The translations under genes and the position numbers were made by a program. From the IMG/VR virus record IMGVR_UViG_3300036791_001063, positions 1 through 36,728 of that record: a stretch of 36,728 nt of DNA; one strand, written 5' to 3'. The stretch is from a virus. Under the pieces are notes generated by a model, which saw only the letters and a list, made by a program, of their open reading frames with translations, did not search any database and was not told the origin of the DNA. This document shows, piece by piece, positions 1 to 8,391 of this stretch. Within the stretch, counting starts at the first letter, position 1. Every line of letters begins with the position of its first letter.

Positions 1-237
1 AACGACACCGACATCCCGACACTGAACCAGGACTACCTGCACCTGCTCGTCGACTACGCGCTGCAGAAGGCGTTCCTCGGCGAGGACGACTACGAGGCCG
101 CCCAGGTCTTCCAGACCGACTACGAGAAGAAGCTCGACCAGTACGCCACCGACGTCCAGTTCCGTTCGGTCGACCGGCCGCGGATCGTCGGCGGCACATG
201 GCAGGCCGTCGGCCGCACCGTCGGCGGCTTCTACTAG
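1..237 (+). CDS. Head-tail adaptor-like virion protein (3' end only)
   Basis: Frame 1 is open from the first base to TAG at 235-237, giving the last 78 residues of a longer protein; the start lies left of the window. The visible part is acidic and helical (it begins NDTDIPTLNQDYLHLLVDYA) and has a repeated Asp/Tyr/Glu pattern. This resembles the C-terminal part of phage adaptor or connector proteins that sit between portal and tail; that is family memory, not a search result. It stands just upstream of the nozzle-like and fibre genes, where an adaptor is expected. It could be another neck protein. Confidence 0.55.
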   Translation, partial: NDTDIPTLNQDYLHLLVDYALQKAFLGEDDYEAAQVFQTDYEKKLDQYATDVQFRSVDRPRIVGGTWQAVGRTVGGFY

Positions 238-248
238 AGGAGGACACC

Positions 249-482
249 TTGCCCGCATACAACGTGTTCGTGCCAGGCCAGATCGGCGCGCTCGACCCGT
301 CGACGATCGAAGGCGGTCTGGCAGAGCCCGACGAGGGCGCGGCGCAGACGGCCGGGCTGATGATCGTCGGTGTCACCGCGTCGGCACCCGTGGCGGCCGG
401 CATGATCGTGCAGGAGGCGCTCCAGGGCAACCAGCACGGCTTCCTGCACGTCATCCTGCAGTCCGGCGACACCCCGGTCTGA
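249..482 (+). CDS. Small virion-operon protein, unknown function
   Basis: The product has 77 residues. I chose TTG at 249 because an AGGAGG box at 238-243 sits five bases upstream, whereas the in-frame ATG at 198 lies inside the previous gene and has no ribosome site. The protein starts MPAYNVFVPG and has a hydrophobic Ala/Gly/Val-rich middle (residues about 34-55) that could be a beta-rich core or a weak membrane segment. It ends in TGATG overlap with the next gene, so the two are probably translated together. I do not recognise the family; its place among neck genes suggests a minor capsid or neck component. Confidence 0.7.
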   Translation: MPAYNVFVPGQIGALDPSTIEGGLAEPDEGAAQTAGLMIVGVTASAPVAAGMIVQEALQGNQHGFLHVILQSGDTPV

Positions 483-718
483 TGGCGACCCTGACCCCGC
501 GCGTACGCGCGCGCTCCGCGACGTTCCGCCAGCCGGGCCGCACCGGCGGCGAGAAGAACCGCTTCCCGATGCCCGACCTGCGTCACGCCCGGCTGGCGCT
601 GCAGATGCTGCCGCGAGCGAAGAACATGCCGCCCGGCCGTGCGACACAGGTACGCGCCAGAGCGAACCGGATGCTCGCGGGCTCGAGGAGAGCGGCGGCT
701 GCGAAGGCGGTCAAGTGA
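482..718 (+). CDS. Small basic protein, unknown function
   Basis: The product has 78 residues and is strongly basic (many Arg and Lys), with an Arg/Ala-rich C-terminus. The ATG at 482 overlaps the upstream stop as TGATG, and the stop overlaps the GTG of the next gene as GTGA. Charge and size suggest contact with DNA or with acidic virion parts, but no domain is recognised. Confidence 0.6.
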   Translation: MATLTPRVRARSATFRQPGRTGGEKNRFPMPDLRHARLALQMLPRAKNMPPGRATQVRARANRMLAGSRRAAAAKAVK

Positions 719-2358
719 GAGGCTCGCCGTTCCTGTACGACAACTTCACCGACGGCCTCAACACGATCGACGCGCCGTTCGCGATTCAGGACAGCGAGGC
801 TCGCGACGCGATCAACGTGGCGGCGACACCCAGAGGCTCGATCCAGAAGCGGCTCGGCACGATCGCGTTCACGCCGACCCCGCCAGCGGTCGAGCTGACA
901 TCGATACAGCCGATCGCGATTGCGGGCGTGCGCTCGCTGATCGCTGTTGGCGGCACCAAGATCTACCGCATCTCGGCGGCGGGCGCGGCAACCGATATCA
1001 CCGGGTCAGCAACCGTTACGGCCGGCTCGCGCTGGTGCATCGTGCAGGCGCCTGTCTCGACCGGCTATCCCGGCCAGGGCCCGGTCTACATGTCGAACGG
1101 CATCGACCCGCCGTTGCAGTGGACGGGCACCGGCAACGTCACGGCTTGGAACGGCGTCAGCGACGGCAACCATTACGGCACCGCGCCCTACGTCCCGAAC
1201 GGCGCCTACATGATCTTCCACGAGAACCGGATCTGGATGACCGGCGTCGCGGGCGATCCGTCGGCGGTCTGGTTCTCCGATCTCATCACGGCTGGCGCCT
1301 CCGGTGGCGTCGGCGATCCGAGCTCGTGGCCGCTCGTGAACTTCATCCGCTTCGACTCGTTCGACGGCAAGCCGATCACCGGCATCGGCGAGGCTGGTCC
1401 CTGGATCCTCGTCTTCAAGGAGTTCAAGAGTTGGGTGATCACCGATCCCAACGGCCAGGTCGCGCGTCAGCTCGACGACGGCGTCGGCTGCATCGCGCAC
1501 CGCTCGATCGCGGGCGGCGTCGACGGCACGTACTTCCTGACGTCCGATCGCGGCATCTACGTCACGAGCGGTACCAAGATCGGCGAAGCCGGCTACAAGG
1601 TGCGGCCCACGATCCTCGCGATCAACCAGGCGAACCGCGCGAACGCGTGCGCCACCGTCTACAACAACCACTACTACCTGAGCTTCCCGCTGGGCTCGAG
1701 CACCCAGAACAATCGCACGCTCGACTACGACGAGCAGCTCAAGAGCTGGTGGCTGCACGACCTCGTCGCCAACGACTTCGCGATCTTCGACCCGGTCGCC
1801 GCACCGATGCTGTACGCCGCGTTGCCCGGCTCCGGCACCGGCATCGCGCAATGGCTCGCCGCCGGCGTCTATACCGATCTCGGTGTGCCGTACGCCGGCC
1901 AGAACGGGTTCTCGGCCTACTGGCTCGCGGGCTGGCAGCGCTTCTACGAGTACTTCCTCAGACATAGATTGCCGATGCCGATGGTCAAGAAACGCGTGCG
2001 CCAGGTCTACTTCACCGGCAACGGCCTGATCGTGCCGATGATCGCCAAGAACTTCAAGGCCGGCCTGCCGCAGTACCCGGCGACCGTCAACAACCAGGAT
2101 CAGGCGTACCCGACGCTGCCGGTCAACTTCATGCAGCAGCCGCCTGAGCTGTTCGGCAACCCGGACACGGCGCAGCTGTTTGGTGGCACGACCTATGGTG
2201 GTGCGACGATGATCTTCGGCGGCCTGTCGCCGATCGGCGACGCTCGCATCTACGCGCCCGGCATCGCTGAGGAGTGGTCGGTCGGCTTCGGCAACGCGAC
2301 CGCCGATCCGTTCCGTGTCGACGCCTACTCATACGCGATCTCGACGAGGAAGAGCTGA
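715..2358 (+). CDS. Beta-propeller nozzle-like tail protein
   Basis: The product has 547 residues and starts at GTG 715 in a GTGA overlap. The N-terminus (LYDNFTDGLNTIDAPFAIQD, then an NVAATPRGSIQKRLGT stretch) follows the pattern of podovirus nozzle and P22 gp10-like proteins, in which the chain begins with a gene-wide 'the following loci are defined' region and then runs as a propeller. Many short Gly-, Trp- and Tyr-rich strands follow, with no membrane or signal segment. Likely role: distal part of the short-tail tube that holds packaged DNA and binds fibres. The family call is by pattern only. It could also be a propeller-type minor tail protein of another tail class. Confidence 0.55.
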   Translation: MRGSPFLYDNFTDGLNTIDAPFAIQDSEARDAINVAATPRGSIQKRLGTIAFTPTPPAVELTSIQPIAIAGVRSLIAVGGTKIYRISAAGAATDITGSATVTAGSRWCIVQAPVSTGYPGQGPVYMSNGIDPPLQWTGTGNVTAWNGVSDGNHYGTAPYVPNGAYMIFHENRIWMTGVAGDPSAVWFSDLITAGASGGVGDPSSWPLVNFIRFDSFDGKPITGIGEAGPWILVFKEFKSWVITDPNGQVARQLDDGVGCIAHRSIAGGVDGTYFLTSDRGIYVTSGTKIGEAGYKVRPTILAINQANRANACATVYNNHYYLSFPLGSSTQNNRTLDYDEQLKSWWLHDLVANDFAIFDPVAAPMLYAALPGSGTGIAQWLAAGVYTDLGVPYAGQNGFSAYWLAGWQRFYEYFLRHRLPMPMVKKRVRQVYFTGNGLIVPMIAKNFKAGLPQYPATVNNQDQAYPTLPVNFMQQPPELFGNPDTAQLFGGTTYGGATMIFGGLSPIGDARIYAPGIAEEWSVGFGNATADPFRVDAYSYAISTRKS

Positions 2359-2359
2359 C

Positions 2360-2785
2360 ATGAGCCATCTGACGCTGACCTTGCCGATCCTCAACCAGCC
2401 CGACTCGACCGAGGACCCGAAGATCATCAATGCGTTCACGGCAATCCAGACGTGGGCGAACGGCAACGTCGACTGGTCGAACTTCCCGACGCCACCGCCG
2501 GTCGACGCGACGGTGCGCGGTTTCGGCACGATCTACACGCCGAACAGCTCGAGACCGACGTTCGTGACGGCCTCCGTTCAGGTCGTCGGCACCGCCGGCG
2601 CGCCGGGCCTCACCTACATGCTGGTCAACGGCGCTGTCGTCGGCCGCGTCGCGGTCTACGCCGCGATCACCATGTACGGGCAGATCGCTGGCATGGTGCC
2701 GATCGGCGGCAACTACCAGCTCGTCAACGCCAACGATCCGGCTCCCGGCAACGCCGTCATCGATACGACCTGGACGGTGCTGTGA
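2360..2785 (+). CDS. Fibre-associated virion protein, unknown function
   Basis: The product has 141 residues. I chose ATG 2360 because a purine-rich AGGAAGAG box stands just upstream, while the earlier in-frame start at 2315 lies inside the nozzle-like gene. The protein begins [20 protein letters not shown], and a short helical stretch is followed by a Gly/Thr/Val-rich beta region. This architecture (N-terminal attachment helix, then a small beta domain) is common in short fibre or fibre-attachment proteins. Its stop overlaps the GTG of the collagen-like gene, so the two are probably made in fixed ratio. Confidence 0.6.
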   Translation: MSHLTLTLPILNQPDSTEDPKIINAFTAIQTWANGNVDWSNFPTPPPVDATVRGFGTIYTPNSSRPTFVTASVQVVGTAGAPGLTYMLVNGAVVGRVAVYAAITMYGQIAGMVPIGGNYQLVNANDPAPGNAVIDTTWTVL

Positions 2786-5571
2786 GTCCGTACTCGCTGA
2801 CCGCGATCTCCGAGGATCGCCCGGCCCAGCTCAACTTCGAGCAGATCGCCAGAACCCTCGGCAACGGCGCTCAGGGCTATGTGCTGACGGCCGACAAGTA
2901 CGGCAACGCGATCTGGGCGCCGGCGCCGAGCGGCGGTGGGGGCGGCACCGTTGCGGTCACGGCCTGCCGCATGTACTGCTCGAGCGCTCCGGGCCTGACG
3001 GTGGGGGCATACGCGAAGGTGTTCGTAAATACCACGTCATACGACGCGCTCGGCAACATGGCCGACCTCGCGAACTACCGGATCGTGATTCCGACGACCG
3101 GCTACTACGCCGTCGGCGCCAACGTCGAGGTGATCGCCCAGACAACCAGCCAGGACGTGATCGCCGCGATCTATGTCAACGGCGCCGAGCGCAGTCGCGG
3201 CAACCGTGACGCCAGGGCGACGGTCGCCAACAACATCTTCGAGGCGCTTGTCACCGACATCCTGCACCTGAACGCAGGCGACACGGTCGAGCTCTACGCG
3301 TACACCGGCTACGCGGCGGGACTGACGACGACGGCCGCGCCCGGCATCAAGAACTTCCTGGCGGCGGCACTGATCACCTCCGGTGTCGGCGCGCAGGGGC
3401 CACAGGGCGCGCAGGGGCCGACCGGCGTGACAGGTTCGACGGGGCCCGCGGGATCGCCGGGCACGACGGGGCCTCAGGGCTCGACGGGACCGCAGGGACC
3501 GCAGGGGACGCCGGGCAGCACCGGCGCGACGGGACCGCAGGGACCGCAGGGAACTCAGGGATCGCAAGGAGCGCAGGGTGCCGCGTCCACGATTGCCGGC
3601 CCGCAGGGCGCGATCGGCCCACAGGGAAGTCAGGGACCACAGGGCACGACCGGCGCGGCGGGATCGACGGGATCGCAAGGACCGCAGGGCGCCACGGGCT
3701 CGACGGGCGGCGCCGGTCCTCAAGGACCACAGGGCGCGAGCGTCACCGGAGCTCAGGGTCCGCAGGGCGCGACGGGTTCGACGGGCGGTACTGGTCCGCA
3801 GGGCACTCAGGGTCCGCAAGGAACAACGGGCGCGACCGGCACGACGGGTGCTCAAGGAGCGACCGGCGCGACCGGCTCGACCGGTCCGCAAGGTCCACAG
3901 GGAGCCGGCGTCACTGGCGCTCAGGGCGCCACCGGCGCCCAGGGTCCAATCGGACCAACAGGAACAACGGGCGCGACCGGTCCACAAGGCGCAACGGGTG
4001 CCGCGTCAACGGTGCCGGGCCCGCAGGGAACCCAAGGCCCGCAAGGCGCAACCGGGACGACGGGCGCGACGGGTGGTGCCGGCCCGCAGGGTCCACAGGG
4101 AGCGTCGGGCACGACTGGCGGCACAGGCCCACAGGGGCCTCAGGGCGCAAGCGTCATCGGCCCGCAGGGTGCGACTGGCGCCACGGGTGGAACCGGTCCG
4201 CAGGGCACACAGGGACCTCAGGGTGCGACAGGAACAACCGGTACGACTGGCGCGACCGGCACCCAAGGACCGCAGGGAACCCAGGGTCCTCAGGGTGCGA
4301 TCGGCACCACTGGAGGCACCGGCCCGCAAGGCACTCAGGGCCCGCAAGGCGCCATTGGAACCACCGGCACGCAGGGACCGCAAGGCAGCCAGGGATCGTT
4401 CGGTGGTGACGCGTTCGCGTACACGTTCGACACCGCCGTCACCGACGCTGATCCGGGCGCAGGCAAGCTGCGGCTCAACAACGCGACCGTCGCGTCCGCC
4501 ACGTTCATCTACATCGACCAAGTCAACGCGGCCGGCACGAACATCTCGGCGTGGCTGAGCTCGCTCGCGGTCGGCAGCCGCATCAGGCTGTACCGCTCGA
4601 GCGCGCCCGCCAACTTCGCGGTCTTCACGCTGTCCGGCGCGATCGTCAACGCGGCCCCGGAGTTCAAGCTGCCGGTCACGTACGTCACGGGCAGCGGCTC
4701 GTTCACGACCACCGCATCCGACACGATCATCGACTACTCGCCCGTCGGCACGCAGGGGTCGCAGGGCGTTCAAGGAGCAACCGGTGCGACCGGCACCCAG
4801 GGACCGCAAGGTGCGACGGGTACGACCGGCAGCACCGGTCCACAGGGTACGCAGGGTCCACAGGGCGCCACGGGCACAACGGGAGCGGTGGGTGGAACGG
4901 GACCGCAGGGTCCACAGGGTGCGACAGGAACAATCGGTGGCACGGGGCCACAAGGGACACAGGGGCCGCAGGGAGCGACTGGGACCACCGGATCGACCGG
5001 CGGCGTTGGCCCGCAGGGCACTCAGGGCCCGCAAGGCGCGGTCGGTGCTACGGGCACGACCGGCGGCACCGGCTCGCAGGGGCCTCAGGGCGCGACGGGA
5101 ACCACCGGATCGCAAGGACCGCAAGGCGCCACGGGTGCGCCTCCTTCGGTGTTGGCCTGCCGCATGTATTGCTCTTCGACGCCAGCGCTGTCCTCGTCCG
5201 CGTTCAACAAGATATTCGTGAACACCACGAACTTCGATGCGCAGAGCAACATGGCGGACACCACCAACTTCCGCGTCAACATTCCCGCTGCCGGCTACTA
5301 TCGCGTCGGCGGCAGCGTCGAGGTGGTCGCAAACACGACGAGCTGGGATGTCGTCGCGACCATATATGTGAACGGGGTAGAGCGCAGTCGTGGCAGCAGG
5401 ATCAGCGGCACGATCGCGTCCGGCCAGTTCTGCGAATCGGTGGTCAGCGACGTGCTGTCGCTGGCCCAGAACGATTATGTCGAGCTGTACGTGTATACGG
5501 GGTTCGCCGCGATACTCAGTGCGACCGGCGCGCCGGGGTTCAAGAACTACCTGTCGGTAGCGAGGTTCTGA
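2782..5571 (+). CDS. Collagen-like tail fibre with duplicated jelly-roll-like domains
   Basis: The product has 929 residues; GTG 2782 overlaps the previous stop. Order of parts: N-terminal attachment region (1-55); beta domain A (about 57-200, starting TACRMYCSS); collagen-like Gly-X-Y tract of about 112 triplets (203-538); a central beta domain (about 542-655, [10 protein letters not shown]...[10 protein letters not shown]); a second Gly-X-Y tract of about 43 triplets (656-786); and domain B (about 790-929, LACRMYCSS). Domains A and B are clear copies: both have VNTT, GYY, IYVNG-ERSRG, VELY-YTG and APG-KN motifs. X and Y positions are mostly Pro, Gln, Thr, Ala and Ser. Trimeric collagen-like rods capped by C1q/TNF-like domains are known in phage fibres, so receptor binding is the expected role. 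Confidence 0.9.
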   Translation: MSPYSLTAISEDRPAQLNFEQIARTLGNGAQGYVLTADKYGNAIWAPAPSGGGGGTVAVTACRMYCSSAPGLTVGAYAKVFVNTTSYDALGNMADLANYRIVIPTTGYYAVGANVEVIAQTTSQDVIAAIYVNGAERSRGNRDARATVANNIFEALVTDILHLNAGDTVELYAYTGYAAGLTTTAAPGIKNFLAAALITSGVGAQGPQGAQGPTGVTGSTGPAGSPGTTGPQGSTGPQGPQGTPGSTGATGPQGPQGTQGSQGAQGAASTIAGPQGAIGPQGSQGPQGTTGAAGSTGSQGPQGATGSTGGAGPQGPQGASVTGAQGPQGATGSTGGTGPQGTQGPQGTTGATGTTGAQGATGATGSTGPQGPQGAGVTGAQGATGAQGPIGPTGTTGATGPQGATGAASTVPGPQGTQGPQGATGTTGATGGAGPQGPQGASGTTGGTGPQGPQGASVIGPQGATGATGGTGPQGTQGPQGATGTTGTTGATGTQGPQGTQGPQGAIGTTGGTGPQGTQGPQGAIGTTGTQGPQGSQGSFGGDAFAYTFDTAVTDADPGAGKLRLNNATVASATFIYIDQVNAAGTNISAWLSSLAVGSRIRLYRSSAPANFAVFTLSGAIVNAAPEFKLPVTYVTGSGSFTTTASDTIIDYSPVGTQGSQGVQGATGATGTQGPQGATGTTGSTGPQGTQGPQGATGTTGAVGGTGPQGPQGATGTIGGTGPQGTQGPQGATGTTGSTGGVGPQGTQGPQGAVGATGTTGGTGSQGPQGATGTTGSQGPQGATGAPPSVLACRMYCSSTPALSSSAFNKIFVNTTNFDAQSNMADTTNFRVNIPAAGYYRVGGSVEVVANTTSWDVVATIYVNGVERSRGSRISGTIASGQFCESVVSDVLSLAQNDYVELYVYTGFAAILSATGAPGFKNYLSVARF
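3388..4395 (+). repeat. First Gly-X-Y (collagen-like) coding repeat tract
   Basis: About 112 consecutive triplets with Gly at every third residue, mostly GPQGPQG, GATGTTG and GSTG units. Codon use at Gly and at the X/Y residues varies, so the protein period is tighter than the DNA period. Tracts of this kind change length easily by recombination. Confidence 0.9.
4747..5136 (+). repeat. Second Gly-X-Y (collagen-like) coding repeat tract
   Basis: About 43 Gly-X-Y triplets of the same composition as the first tract, separated from it by a non-repetitive beta domain of about 115 residues. It leads straight into the C-terminal copy of the cap-like domain. Confidence 0.9.
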
Positions 5572-6413
5572 TGGCGCTCGTCAACGCAACCGCCTCGGGC
5601 ACGCAGGTCAAGGTGCCGATGGCGGGCAATCCGACGCCCGGCGCGCTGGGTGCGCCGACGGCCGGAAAGCCCGCTGCGACCGGCCCGGCACCACAGACAC
5701 CGGCGGTAGCTCTGAGCTCGCCGGCGCCGGTCACCGGCGACCCGCGCGACGCTCAGTACTACCAGCAGGTCGCCGCGATCAATCTGTCGCTGCAGAACGG
5801 CATGGCGAACTACGGCGCCGGCGGCCAGCAGGACGTGCTGAACCAGTCAGCCCGCGACCTCGCGAACAAGCAGCTGACGGCGGCGCAGCCGGCGATCATG
5901 CAGAACACGCTCAACCAGGCGAACCGCGCTGGCGTCCTGACGTCGGGCATCACGGGTCAGCGCGAGTCGCAGAACGTCACGAACTATGAGACCGGCGCCG
6001 GCCGAATCGCATCAACGTTCGCGACCGCGGACCAGGCGCGCATCGGCGCGCTGGCGGGCGCGCAAGACACGTACGGGTCCGCCATGAACACTGCCCTCAG
6101 CGACGCGAACGCTCGCTACCTGGCGTATCTGCAGGCCAATCCGCCGGCGCTGACGCCGGTCGGCCAGATCCCGATCTGGCAGCAGGTCCAGCAGGTCACG
6201 AAGGGGCTCGAGCCGTCGACGTGGCTCGGCCCGAACGCGGCGAGCCTCTACGCGCAGCGCAGTACCGCGGCGGCGAAGCTGCCGATCGCAACGCAGATCG
6301 CGATGGTCCGCGCCGGCATCCATCCGGTGTCGTGGCTTGGCCCGAACGCCAAGAAGATCTACCAGGCGGGTGGCACCCGTAGAACCGCGGCCAACAAGGC
6401 GGTGAAGAAGTAA
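5571..6413 (+). CDS. Ala/Gln-rich virion protein with WLGPNA repeat, unknown function
   Basis: The product has 280 residues; ATG 5571 overlaps the fibre stop as TGATG. It has a short N-terminal motif (VNATASGTQVKVP), a Pro/Ala/Gly-rich linker to about residue 60, then a long helical Ala/Gln/Asn-rich body. Near the end two related segments appear, GLEPSTWLGPNA (about residue 213) and GIHPVSWLGPNA (about residue 249), so the C-terminus holds a duplicated motif. The tail is basic. The N-terminal motif recurs in the gene at 6610. An internal or ejected virion protein is plausible, but no family is recognised. Confidence 0.75.
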   Translation: MALVNATASGTQVKVPMAGNPTPGALGAPTAGKPAATGPAPQTPAVALSSPAPVTGDPRDAQYYQQVAAINLSLQNGMANYGAGGQQDVLNQSARDLANKQLTAAQPAIMQNTLNQANRAGVLTSGITGQRESQNVTNYETGAGRIASTFATADQARIGALAGAQDTYGSAMNTALSDANARYLAYLQANPPALTPVGQIPIWQQVQQVTKGLEPSTWLGPNAASLYAQRSTAAAKLPIATQIAMVRAGIHPVSWLGPNAKKIYQAGGTRRTAANKAVKK

Positions 6414-6610
6414 TGCCGATCAGATCCGCAAGCGGCCAGGTGCTTCCGAGCCTGTCGGGCACGAGCTTTCCGTTGGCGCCGCAGCAGATGAACATGAACG
6501 CGGTCTGGGCGATGCGCCGGCTGCAACGCCAGCAATCGAGTCTCGGCAAGCAGGCGCCGCCCGGCAAGATCCAGGGCCCGCCGCGACCACTGAAGTTGAA
6601 GAGGTACTGA
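6413..6610 (+). CDS. Small basic virion-operon protein, unknown
   Basis: The product has 65 residues; ATG 6413 overlaps the previous stop as TAATG, and its own stop overlaps the next ATG as TGATG. The chain is Gln/Arg/Pro-rich with one predicted helix (about 24-42) and a basic PRPLKLKRY end. It lies between two Ala/Gln-rich virion proteins and is presumably co-translated with them. Confidence 0.65.
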   Translation: MPIRSASGQVLPSLSGTSFPLAPQQMNMNAVWAMRRLQRQQSSLGKQAPPGKIQGPPRPLKLKRY

Positions 6611-8391
6611 TGGCTGTCACCAACGTCACCGGGGGCGGGACTCAGGTTCGCGTGCCACTGCCGACCGCTGCGCAGGTCGCGCAGTTTCAGGCGCAGCAGA
6701 ACGCTGCGGGGAATAGAGCCCTCGCCGCGGGAAAGATCACGGGGCGACCGGTCACGACCACGCCGCAGTTCACCGGCAACACGTACGGCACGGTGCCGAA
6801 CACCGTGAACACGTCGAAGCCGGCGCCGAAGCCCGCGGCGAAGCCTGCTGCGGCGAAGCCGGCGGCTCCCACGAAGCCGGCACCGAAGCCTGCGGCGGCG
6901 AAACCACAGGCGAAGACGACCGTCACGATCAAGCACAACGTGACGGGCCACCCCAACGTCACGGTCGCGCATACGCACCCGGCTGCCCAGCCGAAAGCAC
7001 CGCAGCAGCCCGTCAGCCTTGCTCAGCGTGCCGCCAACATGGGCGTCGTCAACCCGGCGTACAACTACTCGAGCGCGCAGTTGCTGCAGATCGCGCGGCA
7101 GATCACGGCCGGCCAGACCAACGCGGTCGTCAATCCGCTGCGCCAGCAGGCCGCCGACATCGGCGCTCAGGGCCGCGCAGCCACCGGTCTCTACCAGGCC
7201 GGGCTCGCGAAGGGCCAGAACATTCTCGCCGGGCTGGCGGCCGATCAAGCCGCGGGCCAAGGCCAGCTCGCGGGCGCGCAGACGCAGCAGGCGCAGGACG
7301 TCGCGAACATGATCAGCGGTGCCGGCAACACGGCGACGCAGCTGTACGGCGGCACGCTGTCGCCGCAGGCGCAGGCGGCGCAGCAGGCAATCGCTGGCGC
7401 TGCCGGCGCGACCGCCGGAGCTCGCACCGCATTCACCAACACGGCCGCACAGAACCAGGCCAACTACCTCAGAGATCTGCGCGGCAACGCGGCAGCGGTG
7501 GCGGGTCCGGCGGGCGCCGCGCAGCTCGGGACGGCGTACGCGCGGCTGTCGGCGCCGGTCCAGCAGGCGATCCAGACCGCGCTGTCGAAGCAGGGTCCGG
7601 CGGCGAAGCAGTTGGCGCAGACGCTCGGCCAGCAGCAGTTCGCGAACCAGATCCTGCGCAAGGAGTACGGCCTCAAGGCGTACACGGCGCAGACGCAACG
7701 CAAGGTTGCGACCTACAACTACCTGCTCGGTCAGGGCAAGGAGCAGATCGCGGCGGCGAACTCGCAGACCGCGGCGTTCAACGCGCAGACGCAGCGCGCG
7801 TACGACCAGGCGAAGACTAAGAACGACGTGGCCAACACCCAGCTGAAGACGTATCTCGGCAACCAGAACATCGCGATCCGCAACGCCCAGCTCGCGATCA
7901 ATCAGGCGAACGCGGACACCGCAGCGGGCCGGTTGACCGAAACTCAACGCCACAACCGTGTGACAGAGCAGCAGGCGATCATCAAGCAGGCGAGAAAGAA
8001 CGCGACGAACCCGACGAGCCTCAAGGGGATCGGGAACATCTACACGGCGATGGGCGTCTACCGCAGCAACACCCAGATCCCGCACGCCTACACGAATGCC
8101 GCGGGCCAGTCGGTGACAGGCAAGGTGCCAGCGGTGCAGGCGCGCGTCATGCTGCACGGCGATCGCCGCTTCTCGGGACCGGAGGCCGAGGCGGCATACG
8201 AGATGGTGACCTACGGCTACATCTCGCCGACGACCGAGCGGCAGTTGCGCCAGTCAGGCGTGAATCCGCCGTACTCGATGTTGACGAAACGGCCGACGAG
8301 CGGCGCTGTGTCCGCCGCAGGCCGCAACACTGGTGGCGTATCGGGTCGTGCCCAGGTTCCCAAGAGCGACATCACCGCCCCGAAGAAGTAG
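6610..8391 (+). CDS. Large Ala/Gln-rich helical virion protein (internal/ejection-type candidate)
   Basis: The product has 593 residues from ATG 6610. The N-terminus (VTGGGTQVRVPLP) matches that of the 5571 gene. Residues about 70-120 are a Lys-Pro-Ala linker (repeated KPAPKPAA-type units). Residues about 130-480 are nearly all Ala, Gln, Asn and short helices, which suggests long amphipathic helices or coiled coils. The C-terminal 100 residues are more globular. Long helical proteins in this position are often internal or ejection proteins that cross the wall with the DNA. A tape-measure role is less likely, because there are no hydrophobic segments and the nozzle-like protein argues for a short tail. 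Confidence 0.7.
   Translation: MAVTNVTGGGTQVRVPLPTAAQVAQFQAQQNAAGNRALAAGKITGRPVTTTPQFTGNTYGTVPNTVNTSKPAPKPAAKPAAAKPAAPTKPAPKPAAAKPQAKTTVTIKHNVTGHPNVTVAHTHPAAQPKAPQQPVSLAQRAANMGVVNPAYNYSSAQLLQIARQITAGQTNAVVNPLRQQAADIGAQGRAATGLYQAGLAKGQNILAGLAADQAAGQGQLAGAQTQQAQDVANMISGAGNTATQLYGGTLSPQAQAAQQAIAGAAGATAGARTAFTNTAAQNQANYLRDLRGNAAAVAGPAGAAQLGTAYARLSAPVQQAIQTALSKQGPAAKQLAQTLGQQQFANQILRKEYGLKAYTAQTQRKVATYNYLLGQGKEQIAAANSQTAAFNAQTQRAYDQAKTKNDVANTQLKTYLGNQNIAIRNAQLAINQANADTAAGRLTETQRHNRVTEQQAIIKQARKNATNPTSLKGIGNIYTAMGVYRSNTQIPHAYTNAAGQSVTGKVPAVQARVMLHGDRRFSGPEAEAAYEMVTYGYISPTTERQLRQSGVNPPYSMLTKRPTSGAVSAAGRNTGGVSGRAQVPKSDITAPKK

Noticed and set aside
1006-1965. Antisense frame over the nozzle-like gene
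   Set aside because: Val/Arg/Ala-rich noise opposite a clear gene; no motif.
3388-5136. CRISPR-like or satellite array
   Set aside because: The period is 9 bases with Gly-X-Y coding and no spacers; it is a protein repeat.
6196-8157. 653-codon antisense frame on the minus strand
   Set aside because: It lies wholly over well-supported plus-strand virion genes and reads as Arg/Leu/Val-rich noise typical of GC-rich antisense frames.
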